Source: Acidimicrobiia bacterium
GTDB taxonomy: Bacteria > Actinomycetota > Acidimicrobiia > Spongiisociales > UBA11373
NCBI GenBank assembly: GCA_040878325.1
Contig: JBBDMM010000011.1
Span: forward strand, 19,305 to 68,594
Direction: 5' to 3'
Length of the DNA: 49,290 bases
Below, one piece after another: positions 15,990 to 23,544 of the stretch; the first letter of the stretch is position 1, and each line of letters begins with the position of its first letter. The notes under the pieces were generated by a model. The model was not told the DNA's origin. It worked only from the letters and a program-made list of their open reading frames with translations, and made no database searches. The translations under genes and the position numbers were made by a program.

Positions 15990-17300
15990 ATGCCCATATC
16001 ATCCGGCGCCATGACTCCAGACCTGGGCACGAGGCGCCGCCTCGCCATCCTCACCATCGCCGTCGCGATCGCCGGCGCGACGGTGGTAGTGGCGTTGCCC
16101 GCCGGCGCCGCGGTCAGCCTCTCCGAAGTCGAGGCGGCCGAGCAGGCGCTCGATGACGCCGCGGCAGCCCTTGCCGCGTCCGAGGCCGATCTGGCCGAGG
16201 CCGAATCCGAGCGGAGCCGACTCGACTCCATGCTCGCCCGTCTGGCGGACCGCGAATCGGACCTCGAGGACGAGGCATCGGTCCATGCCCAGTCGGTACG
16301 CGCTCGTATCGCCCGGATGTACATGGTCGCCCAGTCGGGATCGTCCCAACTGGTCGTCACCGATGTCGCCTCCTTCTCGTCCCGTGTCGCCTACCTGGGG
16401 GCGATCGCGGAGCGCGACCGATCAGAGGTGATCGACCTGGCATTCATCGGCGCCGATATCGTCCACCTCCGAGCCGAGGTGCAGGAGGCCATCGGCCATT
16501 GGGAGGGCGAGATCGCCACTCGTGCCGTCGTCGTTGCCGAGCGCCGCTCGGTGCATTCAGAGGTGAAAACGCGGTTCGATAGCCTCCGGGAACAATGGGA
16601 GCGCGAGGAAGCCGCCCGGCAGGCGGCCCTGGAAGCCGAAATACGCCGTCAGGAGGAGGAGCTCGCCAGCCAGACCACCTCCACCGCGGGCCCCACCACC
16701 CGTCCCAACTCGACCACCACCACCGTCATCTACCCCTATGTGCCGAGTGAAGGCGTCGAGCAGTGGCGGTCCCTGGTGAACGAGGTGTTCGGGCGCTGGG
16801 GCCTCAACCAGACGAAGTGCGCGACCCGTGACGGCGTCGAGTTCTGCGTCGGCTCGCAGGTCGACAACGCTCTCAACGTGATGCAGTGCGAGAGCGGAGG
16901 CAATCCGATGGCGCGCAACCCCTCATCGGACGCCTCCGGGCTGTTTCAGCACCTTCCCTTCTACTGGCAGTATCGGGTCGATCGGGTTCGCTCGCTCCAT
17001 CCCGACAAGTCGGGCGGGCTGCCGGCCGACGCTTCGATCTTCAACCCCGAGTACAACGCCACCGTGGCCGCCCTCCTCGTTTGGGAGTCGCGGGAGACCC
17101 TTCTCGGCAATCGCAGCGGCGGTGGGTGGAGCCCGGCGGTGTGGCCAGAGTTCAACTTCGATCGGTACGACGAGGTGGGGCGCGGATACAGCGTATGGGG
17201 CCTCGGCCCTGGTCCCTGGGGCCACTGGTCGTGTGGGGACCGCCGGGGGGTCTACGAGGGCGCCTGGATCCACCCCTGGGCCCAGCAGCAGCAGCCGTGA
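15990..17300 (+). CDS. Secreted coiled-coil lytic transglycosylase
   Basis: This 436-aa protein has a signal peptide (about 14-41), a long Ala/Glu/Arg-rich coiled coil (45-228) like that of PcsB/CwlO-type wall hydrolases, a Thr-rich linker (229-247), and an SLT-type domain (255-430) with catalytic E301 in MQCESGGNP and DASGLFQH. The catalytic domain is clearly paralogous to that of the gene before it (shared FGRWGL, CVG, LVW.SRE, PWGHW.CG). Coiled coils in such hydrolases commonly take part in control by FtsEX-like complexes; that link is inference. An ATG at 16011 is an alternative start. Confidence 0.85.
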   Translation: MPISSGAMTPDLGTRRRLAILTIAVAIAGATVVVALPAGAAVSLSEVEAAEQALDDAAAALAASEADLAEAESERSRLDSMLARLADRESDLEDEASVHAQSVRARIARMYMVAQSGSSQLVVTDVASFSSRVAYLGAIAERDRSEVIDLAFIGADIVHLRAEVQEAIGHWEGEIATRAVVVAERRSVHSEVKTRFDSLREQWEREEAARQAALEAEIRRQEEELASQTTSTAGPTTRPNSTTTTVIYPYVPSEGVEQWRSLVNEVFGRWGLNQTKCATRDGVEFCVGSQVDNALNVMQCESGGNPMARNPSSDASGLFQHLPFYWQYRVDRVRSLHPDKSGGLPADASIFNPEYNATVAALLVWESRETLLGNRSGGGWSPAVWPEFNFDRYDEVGRGYSVWGLGPGPWGHWSCGDRRGVYEGAWIHPWAQQQQP

Positions 17301-18112
17301 CGAGCTTCTGGCAACGGTTCCGCTCCGCGGCTCAGGTACGGCAGCGAACCTGGGGTGAGCCGCGTTCCGCCAACGGGGCGTCGTCGTTCCATCTCGTCTG
17401 GGAGGTGCCGCAGACGCCGCTGATCGAGGTGTCGGCAGTGCTGGAAGTGCTGCAGCAGCCGTCAGTGCGTCGCCTGTACTTCTTCGCCCTTCAGGTGAGC
17501 TTCGCGTCGGATCGGCGGCTGCGCGGCGGTGCCCACCTCGGCCTTCAGTGGAACCCCGCCTTTCCCGACTCGACCGCGGCCAATTGGGGCGGATACGGGC
17601 CTGCCGACGGAGCCTCGCGCCTGCTGGTTGGCTCGCGGTCGCCGTTGAAGAGCAGCCGCAACGACGTCAACACCCGGGACTTCGTCTGGAAGGCGGGTCG
17701 GCGCTACCGGCTGCGAGTGGCGCCGTCGCCCGACGGGCCCCCGGATGTCCACGCCTGGCGGGGGACCATCGCCGACCTCGAGGCCGGGGTCGAGGTGGTG
17801 GTCCGGGATCTCTACACGGATGGCGCGTATCTGACCGCGCCGATGGTGTGGAGCGAGGTGTTCGCCCGGTGCGAGCAGCCGTCGGTGTCGGCCCGGTGGT
17901 CGGACCTGCGGGCGGTGGCGGCATCGGGAGAAGACGTGCGGCCGCAGCGGGTGCGGGTCAACTACCAGTCGCGGGCCGACGGTGGTTGCGACAACACCAG
18001 TGTGATCGTCGACGAACTCGGCCTGGTCCAGACGACCTCGGTCGAGCGTCAGATTCCCCAGGGGGCGCTGTTGCCCGTGCCGGGTAGCGTCCGGCCTCCG
18101 CGGGAGGGCTGA
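17297..18112 (+). CDS. Unknown protein coupled to transglycosylase
   Basis: This 271-aa protein is not confidently recognised. It looks soluble and beta-rich, with repeated Trp/Arg motifs (HLGLQWNPAF, FVWKAGRRYRLRV, MVWSEVFARCEQPS) that resemble DUF3472-type carbohydrate-associated domains. No signal peptide or membrane helix is seen. Its GTG overlaps the transglycosylase stop (GTGA), so the two are translationally coupled and probably act in one process. A role in the cytoplasm or a leaderless export cannot be decided. Confidence 0.6.
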   Translation: MTSFWQRFRSAAQVRQRTWGEPRSANGASSFHLVWEVPQTPLIEVSAVLEVLQQPSVRRLYFFALQVSFASDRRLRGGAHLGLQWNPAFPDSTAANWGGYGPADGASRLLVGSRSPLKSSRNDVNTRDFVWKAGRRYRLRVAPSPDGPPDVHAWRGTIADLEAGVEVVVRDLYTDGAYLTAPMVWSEVFARCEQPSVSARWSDLRAVAASGEDVRPQRVRVNYQSRADGGCDNTSVIVDELGLVQTTSVERQIPQGALLPVPGSVRPPREG

Positions 18113-18116
18113 GGGT

Positions 18117-19406
18117 CTACCGCCCGAAGCGCCGCCGCAGGCTCGCCCAGACCTCCTGATAGTCCTCCTGCAGTGCGGGGAGGGTCGAGGCGTAGGCGGT
18201 GGGGATCAACGGATACCGGGTCTCGAACATGAAGGCCAGGGTGCCCTCGAGCTTCTGCGGCTCGAGGGTGGCATTGGTGGCGCCCTCGAAGGCCTCGTTG
18301 TCGGGCCCGTGCGGCCAGTACTGGTTGTGGAGGCTGAAGCCGCCCGGGTTGAACCCTTCCAGCTTCGCGTCGTAGACCCCGTGGATCAGCCCCATGAACT
18401 CGCTCATGATGTTGCTGTGGTAGTAGGGCGGCCGGAAGGTGTGCTCGGCGACCAGCCACCGGTCGGGGAAGATCACGAAGTCGAGGTTGGCGGTCCCCGG
18501 TCGATCCGACTGCGAGGTGAGCACGGTGAAGATCGACGGGTCGGGGTGGTCGAAGGAAATCGACCCGATCGTGTTGAAGCGGGCGAGGTCGTACTTATAG
18601 GGGACGTGGTTTCCGTGCCATGCCACTACATCGAGCGGCGAGTGGTCGATGTCCGAGGCAAAGAGGCGTCCGTCGAACTTCACGAACACGGTGGCGGCGC
18701 CCTCGGTCTCCTCGTACGCCGCGGTGGGGGCGAGAAAGTCGCGGGCGTTGGCCAGCCCGTTGGCGCCGACCGGCCCCCGCTCGGGAAGATCCAGGTACGC
18801 CCCATAGTTCTCGCACACGTATCCCCGGGCGTGATCGCCCATCAGGTCGACCTTGAACTTCATCGCCCGGGGGATCAGGCACACTTCTCCGGGGACGGCT
18901 TCGATGACGCCGCACTCCGTGGCGATCCGCAGCCCCCCTTCCTGGGGCACGATCAGCAGCTCGCCGTCGGCGTTGTAGAAGTAGGTGCGGTCCATCGACT
19001 TGGTCGCCAGGTAGATGTGGGCCGCCATCCCGTACTGGCCATGGACGTCGCCGTTGGTGGCGATGGTTCGCAGACCGTCGAGCCAGGTGAGCGGGCCGGC
19101 CTCCATCGGAATCGGGTCCCACCGGAGCTGCCCGATCGGCGGCTCGGTTTCCCGGTTGGGGGCGGTGCGGAGATGCGGATGGTCCACCGGACGCAGGTCG
19201 TGGACGTGCAGCACCGACGGCCGCATCCGGTAGAACCAGGTGCGGCGGTTCTCCGCCTTGGGGGCGGTGAAGGCGGTGCCGCTCAACTGCTCGGTGTACA
19301 GGCCCCGGGGAGGCTTTTGCGGGTTGTTCTGCCCCACCGGCAGTGCGCCCTCGACGGCTTCCGAGGCGTGCTCGTTGCCGAATCCGGACATGTACTCGAT
19401 CGTCAT
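18117..19406 (-). CDS. hmgA: Homogentisate 1,2-dioxygenase
   Basis: This 429-aa enzyme opens the ring of homogentisate to maleylacetoacetate in tyrosine/phenylalanine breakdown. It has the full family length, the start YMSGFGNEHASEA, and the iron-ligand region YYHSNIMSEFMGLIHG (His and Glu) followed by QYWPHGPD (His). No other genes of the homogentisate pathway are adjacent in this window. ATG 19406 matches the family N-terminus. Confidence 0.95.
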   Translation of the reverse strand: MTIEYMSGFGNEHASEAVEGALPVGQNNPQKPPRGLYTEQLSGTAFTAPKAENRRTWFYRMRPSVLHVHDLRPVDHPHLRTAPNRETEPPIGQLRWDPIPMEAGPLTWLDGLRTIATNGDVHGQYGMAAHIYLATKSMDRTYFYNADGELLIVPQEGGLRIATECGVIEAVPGEVCLIPRAMKFKVDLMGDHARGYVCENYGAYLDLPERGPVGANGLANARDFLAPTAAYEETEGAATVFVKFDGRLFASDIDHSPLDVVAWHGNHVPYKYDLARFNTIGSISFDHPDPSIFTVLTSQSDRPGTANLDFVIFPDRWLVAEHTFRPPYYHSNIMSEFMGLIHGVYDAKLEGFNPGGFSLHNQYWPHGPDNEAFEGATNATLEPQKLEGTLAFMFETRYPLIPTAYASTLPALQEDYQEVWASLRRRFGR

Positions 19407-19470
19407 CCCGCTCCTCAGTCGTGGGAGGGGAAGGATAGAAGCCGACGGCGGGCGTTAGCCTTCGGCGCTC

Positions 19471-19544
19471 GGGCGCTTAGCTCAGTTGGCTAGAGCGCTT
19501 CCCTTACAAGGAAGAAGTCGGGGGTTCGAATCCCTCAGCGCCCA
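19471..19544 (+). tRNA. tRNA-Val (anticodon TAC)
   Basis: The 74-nt sequence folds as a complete cloverleaf: acceptor GGGCGCT/AGCGCCC, D arm GCTC/GAGC, anticodon arm CTTCC/GGAAG with loop CTTACAA (anticodon TAC), and T arm with loop TTCGAAT. The discriminator is A and CCA is not encoded. Confidence 0.96.
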
Positions 19545-19549
19545 CGGCA

Positions 19550-19765
19550 AACTCGCCCTTTGGGCGAGTTGCTTGGGAGTTCGGCTTGCCGAACTCCAGG
19601 GAACTCCTTCCTTTGGGCGAGTGTCGTGGGCGCCAGCGCGCAGCGCCTTCCCTCTGGGGGCCGTTCAATCGCCACGGAGGCTGGCTGCCCTTCGGGCAGC
19701 TTGGGACTTCGCTTCGCCGAACCCCAGGAAACGCCCTTTCGGGCGGGTTGCCGTCCTCCGGAGGA
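19550..19765. repeat. Hairpin array after tRNA-Val
   Basis: The 262 bp between the tRNA and the next gene are packed with short perfect hairpins: 19550-19570 (9-bp stem, TTT loop), 19576-19597 (9-bp stem, CTTG loop), 19684-19700 (7-bp stem, TTC loop), 19732-19745 (5-bp stem) and the palindrome at 19754-19765. The stretches 19555-19623 and 19687-19748 align with each other as an imperfect direct duplication, each with the same order of hairpins. The first hairpin may end the tRNA transcript. Confidence 0.75.
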
Positions 19766-19806
19766 TGCGCGCTAGGGTCGAAGGTCCGACAAGGCGAAGG
19801 AGCATC

Positions 19807-20076
19807 ATGATCACCGCTGTGATCTACCTCGACACCTCTGACCCCGACGGACTCGGCGCCGCGCTGGGTACTACCGCGCCTCTTTTCGAGGATGTCGCGG
19901 GCTTTCACGGTATGGATCTGCTCCGGGGGATCGAAGACTCCGATCGGTTGCTGATCCTCGCCAGGTGGGATTCAGTGGGTGATCATGAAAAGTGGCAGGA
20001 GTCTCATGTAGGTGAGTTCCTCGGGGCGCTGGGTCCCCACCTGTCGGGTCCACCCGACATCAAGCATTACGAGTAG
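19807..20076 (+). CDS. Antibiotic-biosynthesis-monooxygenase-fold protein
   Basis: This 89-aa protein looks like a single ABM/dimeric alpha-beta barrel domain: beta strand ITAVIYLDTS, then ...FEDVAGFHGMDLLRGIEDSDRLLILARWDS and W..S. Family members include heme-degrading and quinol monooxygenases and many of unknown function. ATG 19807 has AAGGAG four nt ahead; the much longer open frame upstream crosses the tRNA and is not coding. It stands alone between the tRNA hairpin array and a convergent lipoprotein gene. Confidence 0.75.
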   Translation: MITAVIYLDTSDPDGLGAALGTTAPLFEDVAGFHGMDLLRGIEDSDRLLILARWDSVGDHEKWQESHVGEFLGALGPHLSGPPDIKHYE

Positions 20077-20113
20077 CCCCCGGTCCGCCTCTGAAGGCGA
20101 GGAAGGTGGCCGC

Positions 20114-20818
20114 TCACCCTCCGGCCACTCGGGCCGCGATCGCTTCCGCCAAGTCGAACGTGGCGGCCTGGCGGGCGTCGTCGCCCACGACCATGCCGAT
20201 GCGGACGAACTGGAGCAGGTTGCCCTGGGTCCAGATCACCCCGACGACCTGGAAGTCCGGGCCGGTGGCGAGCACGGCTGCCGACCGATCACCCACCGAG
20301 GACTCGAGCGACTCGGCCGCGGTCAGCGCCCCCGGCTCGAGGTCGGTGATCGCGGCGATAAGTTCGGTATCCATGAATGACGATTCGATCAGATCGAGAG
20401 CCACGGAGGCACCGGCGGCGTCGGCGAACAGGTGGGCTCCCGTGATCACCAGGGCCCCCTCTTCGATGAAGGCCGAGAAGGATCCGGCTTGGAAGCCGGC
20501 ACCCTCATAGACCGGGCGCTCCTCGGGGAAGTTCTCGATTGGCCAAATGTCGTCGAGGGTCAGGGGGAACTGCTGGGCGCCGACGATCGGCACCACCCAT
20601 GGATCACCGTCGGTGAGCACTGCCATCGGGAGGTCCTCCGCGGTGAATACGGCCGCCGGGGGAGCGCTGGTGGTAGTCGCTTCCGGCGCGGTGGTCGTGG
20701 TGGCAACCGCGCCAGTGGTACTGACCGCGGCTTGGCTCGTGGTGCTGGCCCCCGATCCGCCCCCGCACCCGAACGCCCCCGTCGACAAGACCAACAGCCC
20801 AATGATCGATCGTCTCAT
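20114..20818 (-). CDS. Thr-rich secreted lipoprotein, unknown function
   Basis: This 234-aa protein has a lipoprotein signal peptide with lipobox at C18 (STGAFGCGGG), a Thr/Ala-rich linker (20-57), and a globular domain of about 175 residues without recognised catalytic motifs. It would be anchored on the outer face of the membrane. It lies 32 bp downstream of the LCP gene in the same direction, so a role in wall glycan attachment is possible but not shown. Confidence 0.7.
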   Translation of the reverse strand: MRRSIIGLLVLSTGAFGCGGGSGASTTSQAAVSTTGAVATTTTAPEATTTSAPPAAVFTAEDLPMAVLTDGDPWVVPIVGAQQFPLTLDDIWPIENFPEERPVYEGAGFQAGSFSAFIEEGALVITGAHLFADAAGASVALDLIESSFMDTELIAAITDLEPGALTAAESLESSVGDRSAAVLATGPDFQVVGVIWTQGNLLQFVRIGMVVGDDARQAATFDLAEAIAARVAGG

Positions 20819-20850
20819 GTGCCCCTCCTCTGATACGCAATGCTACGGAC

Positions 20851-22416
20851 TCAGTCGCCGTCCGGCATCCCGCAGACTTCGTCCAGCGGTTGGAGGTTGA
20901 GTGCCTCCGCTGCCTCGAGGGGCGGGAGAGTGGTGGCGATCTGGACCCGGTCGCGGATCAGGTCGACGTTGGGGACGTTGTACCCCTCCACCTGGTAGGC
21001 GACATATGAGGTGAGCGTTCCGGCGAACTCGGGGGCATTGGGGATGAAGCGCATCGACACGATCTGCTCGGTGTCGACCTTGGCCAAAAGGCTCAGGAAG
21101 TCGGGGAACCGGGCGACCGGGATGTCGGTGATGACGCTGCTCTCGATGGCGGGAACCAGGCTCGGCAGCTCGCGGAGTAGCGACACCGGATCTGCTTCAC
21201 GGGCGAGCGCTTCGAGCACACACCGCTGGCGTCCCATTCGGTCGAAGTCGTCGGCGTCGTGGCGGGTGCGGGCGAATGCCAGGGCGTCGTGACCGTTCAT
21301 CCGGTAGGTCCCCGGCAGGAATTCGATTTCGATCAGGTACCCATCCTCATGCGGATATTCCGCGTCATAGATCCGGCGGGTCACTTGGATCTCCACCCCA
21401 CCGAGGGCGTCGATCATGTCCACGAAGCCGTGGAGGTTCACCATGGCGAAGTAGTCGATCTCCAGCCCCACGAGATGGCCGAAGATCGTCTTGGCGGCAT
21501 CCCCCCCGGTGTTGGCGCCGTCGAACAATGCCGGGTTCTGGAGGCCGTAGGCGTAGATGCCCCAGACCAAATTGCTCGGATCTCCCCACAGCCCATCGGG
21601 CCACTCCGAGTAGGCCGGGTGGTCAGCAGGAATCGGAGTCCGCACGAAGTTACGAGGGATCGAGAACATCGCGGTCCACCCCGTCTCGGAGTCGATGCTC
21701 ACCACGATCATCGTGTCGGTCCGCACTCCGGTGCGTCCTGGACCCGCATCGCTGCCGAGAAGCAGCACGTTGACCCGGTCCTCGCCCTCGAACGGATCCG
21801 GTCGAGTGGTGGTGGTCGTGGCGGGGGGAGTGGTCGTGCTGGTGGTGGTCGCCCCGGGAATCGTCGGGGCGGGTCTGGTGGTGGTTGGGGCAGCCGTGGT
21901 GGTGGTCACCTGATTTGGGTCGGTGGTGAAGTCGTGGGTGAGCAGGTCGTGCAATGCGAGGTTCCTCTCACCGACCCAGCCGTGGGGGATGGCGGTGGCG
22001 ATGAGGATCAGGGCGACGCCGAAGGAGAGGCCGAACAGGATGATCGGTCGGTCGTCCGGTGCGAGGTTGCGGGCGTACATGAACGAGTCGACCACCACCG
22101 CCGCCCGAAACGCCACCAGGATGAAGTTCACTGCAAGCAGTGCGATCAGCAGGCCAGGCTTCTCGAAAAAGGGCCGGGCCAGGTCGAGCGCCAGGTCGAC
22201 TCCCGTCACGTAGAACACCATCGCGAACAGCACTGCCGCAGGGACGACGAACACCGCGGTTATGCCGATACACCACCAGGCTCGTTTGCGGTCGCCGGCG
22301 TAGAGGTGACCGAGGCCGGGCACCACGGCGGATAGCAGTGCGGCTACGAGGGGTTTGGGGCGGTGCCCCCTTGGTGAGGGGAGAGGACGCCCGCCGGGCC
22401 CGAGGCGAGTGGTCAT
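20851..22416 (-). CDS. LytR-CpsA-Psr (LCP) family glycan ligase
   Basis: This 521-aa protein has four N-terminal membrane helices (about 22-145), a Thr-rich linker (about 170-208) and an extracellular LCP domain (about 215-430) with the typical strands NVLLLGSDAG, RTDTMIVVSID, SIPRNF, NLHGFVDMIDALGGVEI and ALAFARTRHDADDFDRMGRQ. LCP enzymes attach polyprenyl-linked glycans to peptidoglycan. The multi-helix N-terminus is longer than the usual single anchor. It is a plausible partner of the EPS locus at 30-42 kb. Confidence 0.88.
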   Translation of the reverse strand: MTTRLGPGGRPLPSPRGHRPKPLVAALLSAVVPGLGHLYAGDRKRAWWCIGITAVFVVPAAVLFAMVFYVTGVDLALDLARPFFEKPGLLIALLAVNFILVAFRAAVVVDSFMYARNLAPDDRPIILFGLSFGVALILIATAIPHGWVGERNLALHDLLTHDFTTDPNQVTTTTAAPTTTRPAPTIPGATTTSTTTPPATTTTTRPDPFEGEDRVNVLLLGSDAGPGRTGVRTDTMIVVSIDSETGWTAMFSIPRNFVRTPIPADHPAYSEWPDGLWGDPSNLVWGIYAYGLQNPALFDGANTGGDAAKTIFGHLVGLEIDYFAMVNLHGFVDMIDALGGVEIQVTRRIYDAEYPHEDGYLIEIEFLPGTYRMNGHDALAFARTRHDADDFDRMGRQRCVLEALAREADPVSLLRELPSLVPAIESSVITDIPVARFPDFLSLLAKVDTEQIVSMRFIPNAPEFAGTLTSYVAYQVEGYNVPNVDLIRDRVQIATTLPPLEAAEALNLQPLDEVCGMPDGD

Positions 22417-22479
22417 TCGACCGTCAGATTACGGGCAATCGCGGGAGGGTCGTCGCAATTGCGATGGGGCTTCGGCGGC

Positions 22480-23070
22480 TCATGCCTCCTCGAGAAGGCC
22501 GATCCGCTCGGCCACAACGATCGCCTCGGCGCGGGTGGCGACTCCAAGCCGCTCGTACAAGTCGTGGAGCTTGCGAAACATGGCCCGCTCCGAGTACCCG
22601 GTGTCGTCGGCCAGGCGGGCCACCGTCGAGCCGCCGGCAAGTGCGATCAACCAGTCGGCTTCGTCCTCGTCGATCTCGGGTCGGGGAGCGTGGAGGTCCG
22701 GCCATTCGGACGCGAGCATCCGGGTGATCTCGGCCGGCAGGCGGGTGCGGCCCTCCAACGCGGCTTGAAGCGCTTCCACGATCTCGCCAGGATCGGCATT
22801 CCAGTCGACAGTGCCGGTGGCTCCATGCGAGTACGCGTGAGCGTGGGCCTCGGGTGTGGGTTCGGGAAGAAGCGCCACCACCACGACTCCGGCCGCGGCG
22901 AGATCGTCCACGCTTTCGCACCCATCGGGGAATCGCAGTGTCACGAGAGCGGCCCTCGGTGACTCCTCGATCCCCACCGGGACGAAACCAGAACGCTCCA
23001 GAGCGGCATCGATACCTCGCCGAAACGACGCGGCGAGCTCGACTACCGCGATGGTTGGTGCGTTGCTCAT
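22480..23070 (-). CDS. Pseudo-receiver LuxR/HTH-type regulator
   Basis: This 196-aa protein has the layout of a NarL-type response regulator: an N-terminal alpha/beta domain (1-115) and a C-terminal helix-turn-helix (about 140-190, WLIALAGGSTVARLADDTGYSERAMFRKLHDLYERLG). The strand where the phosphoacceptor Asp should be reads VVVVALLPEP, so phosphorylation is unlikely and the sensor part may be degenerate or respond to another signal. ATG 23070 has GAGGA just ahead; the longer frame is not supported. It is near the LCP gene (63 bp) in the same direction. Confidence 0.72.
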   Translation of the reverse strand: MSNAPTIAVVELAASFRRGIDAALERSGFVPVGIEESPRAALVTLRFPDGCESVDDLAAAGVVVVALLPEPTPEAHAHAYSHGATGTVDWNADPGEIVEALQAALEGRTRLPAEITRMLASEWPDLHAPRPEIDEDEADWLIALAGGSTVARLADDTGYSERAMFRKLHDLYERLGVATRAEAIVVAERIGLLEEA

Positions 23071-23345
23071 CGTCCTCGGAAGGGTAGCCCTTCGACGGCG
23101 TGGTCCTGCCATCCGACGGCGTCATCGTGCCTATAGCGCGGCCCGCGCCGGGGGGTAGTTGGACTGCGATTACACCGATGTGGTTTCGCTCCGAGAGCCC
23201 GCCGGATGGCGCCGGATATTTGTCATGAACCTGCCATGCCATGGCGCAGACGGGCAACCGGTGTGAGGGTACACATTTCATAACAGCCGATCTTTCAGGT
23301 CGGCGCGCTCCACCAGAGGGTGGGGCGAAACGAGAGGAACAAAGA

Positions 23346-23465
23346 ATGGCGACTGCCAAGAAGCCCGCCGCAAAGAAGAAGGCGGCTCCCAAGAAGGCTG
23401 CTGCGAAGAAGCCGGCCGCAAAGAAGAAGACTGCCGCCAAGAAGCCGGCCGCAAAGAAGCGCTAG
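23346..23465 (+). CDS. 39-aa Lys/Ala-rich histone-tail-like protein
   Basis: The 39-residue product holds 16 Lys and 15 Ala with regular Pro (AAKKPAAKKK pattern), like the C-terminal tail of actinobacterial HupB or histone H1/HC1 proteins, but with no HU body. It would be disordered and bind DNA or RNA by charge. It has its own AGAGGA ribosome binding site and is followed by a strong hairpin, which supports expression. The gene would be missed by length cutoffs. Confidence 0.75.
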   Translation: MATAKKPAAKKKAAPKKAAAKKPAAKKKTAAKKPAAKKR

Positions 23466-23481
23466 CTCGACTTCGAATCAG

Positions 23482-23511
23482 GACGAAGGACGGGGCAACC
23501 CGTCCTTCGTC
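23482..23511. terminator. Bidirectional hairpin terminator
   Basis: A perfect 13-bp stem (23482-23494 with 23499-23511) closes on a GCAA tetraloop. It sits between the histone-tail-like gene and the convergent beta-helix gene and can serve both. There is no T-run. Confidence 0.8.
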
Positions 23512-23544
23512 GCGTTCGGGGTGCTTGTCGGTTTCCCGACGTCG

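Noticed and set aside
19486-19806. N-terminal extension of the ABM gene
   Set aside because: The frame begins inside tRNA-Val and runs through the hairpin array; the ATG at 19807 has a good ribosome site and matches the fold.
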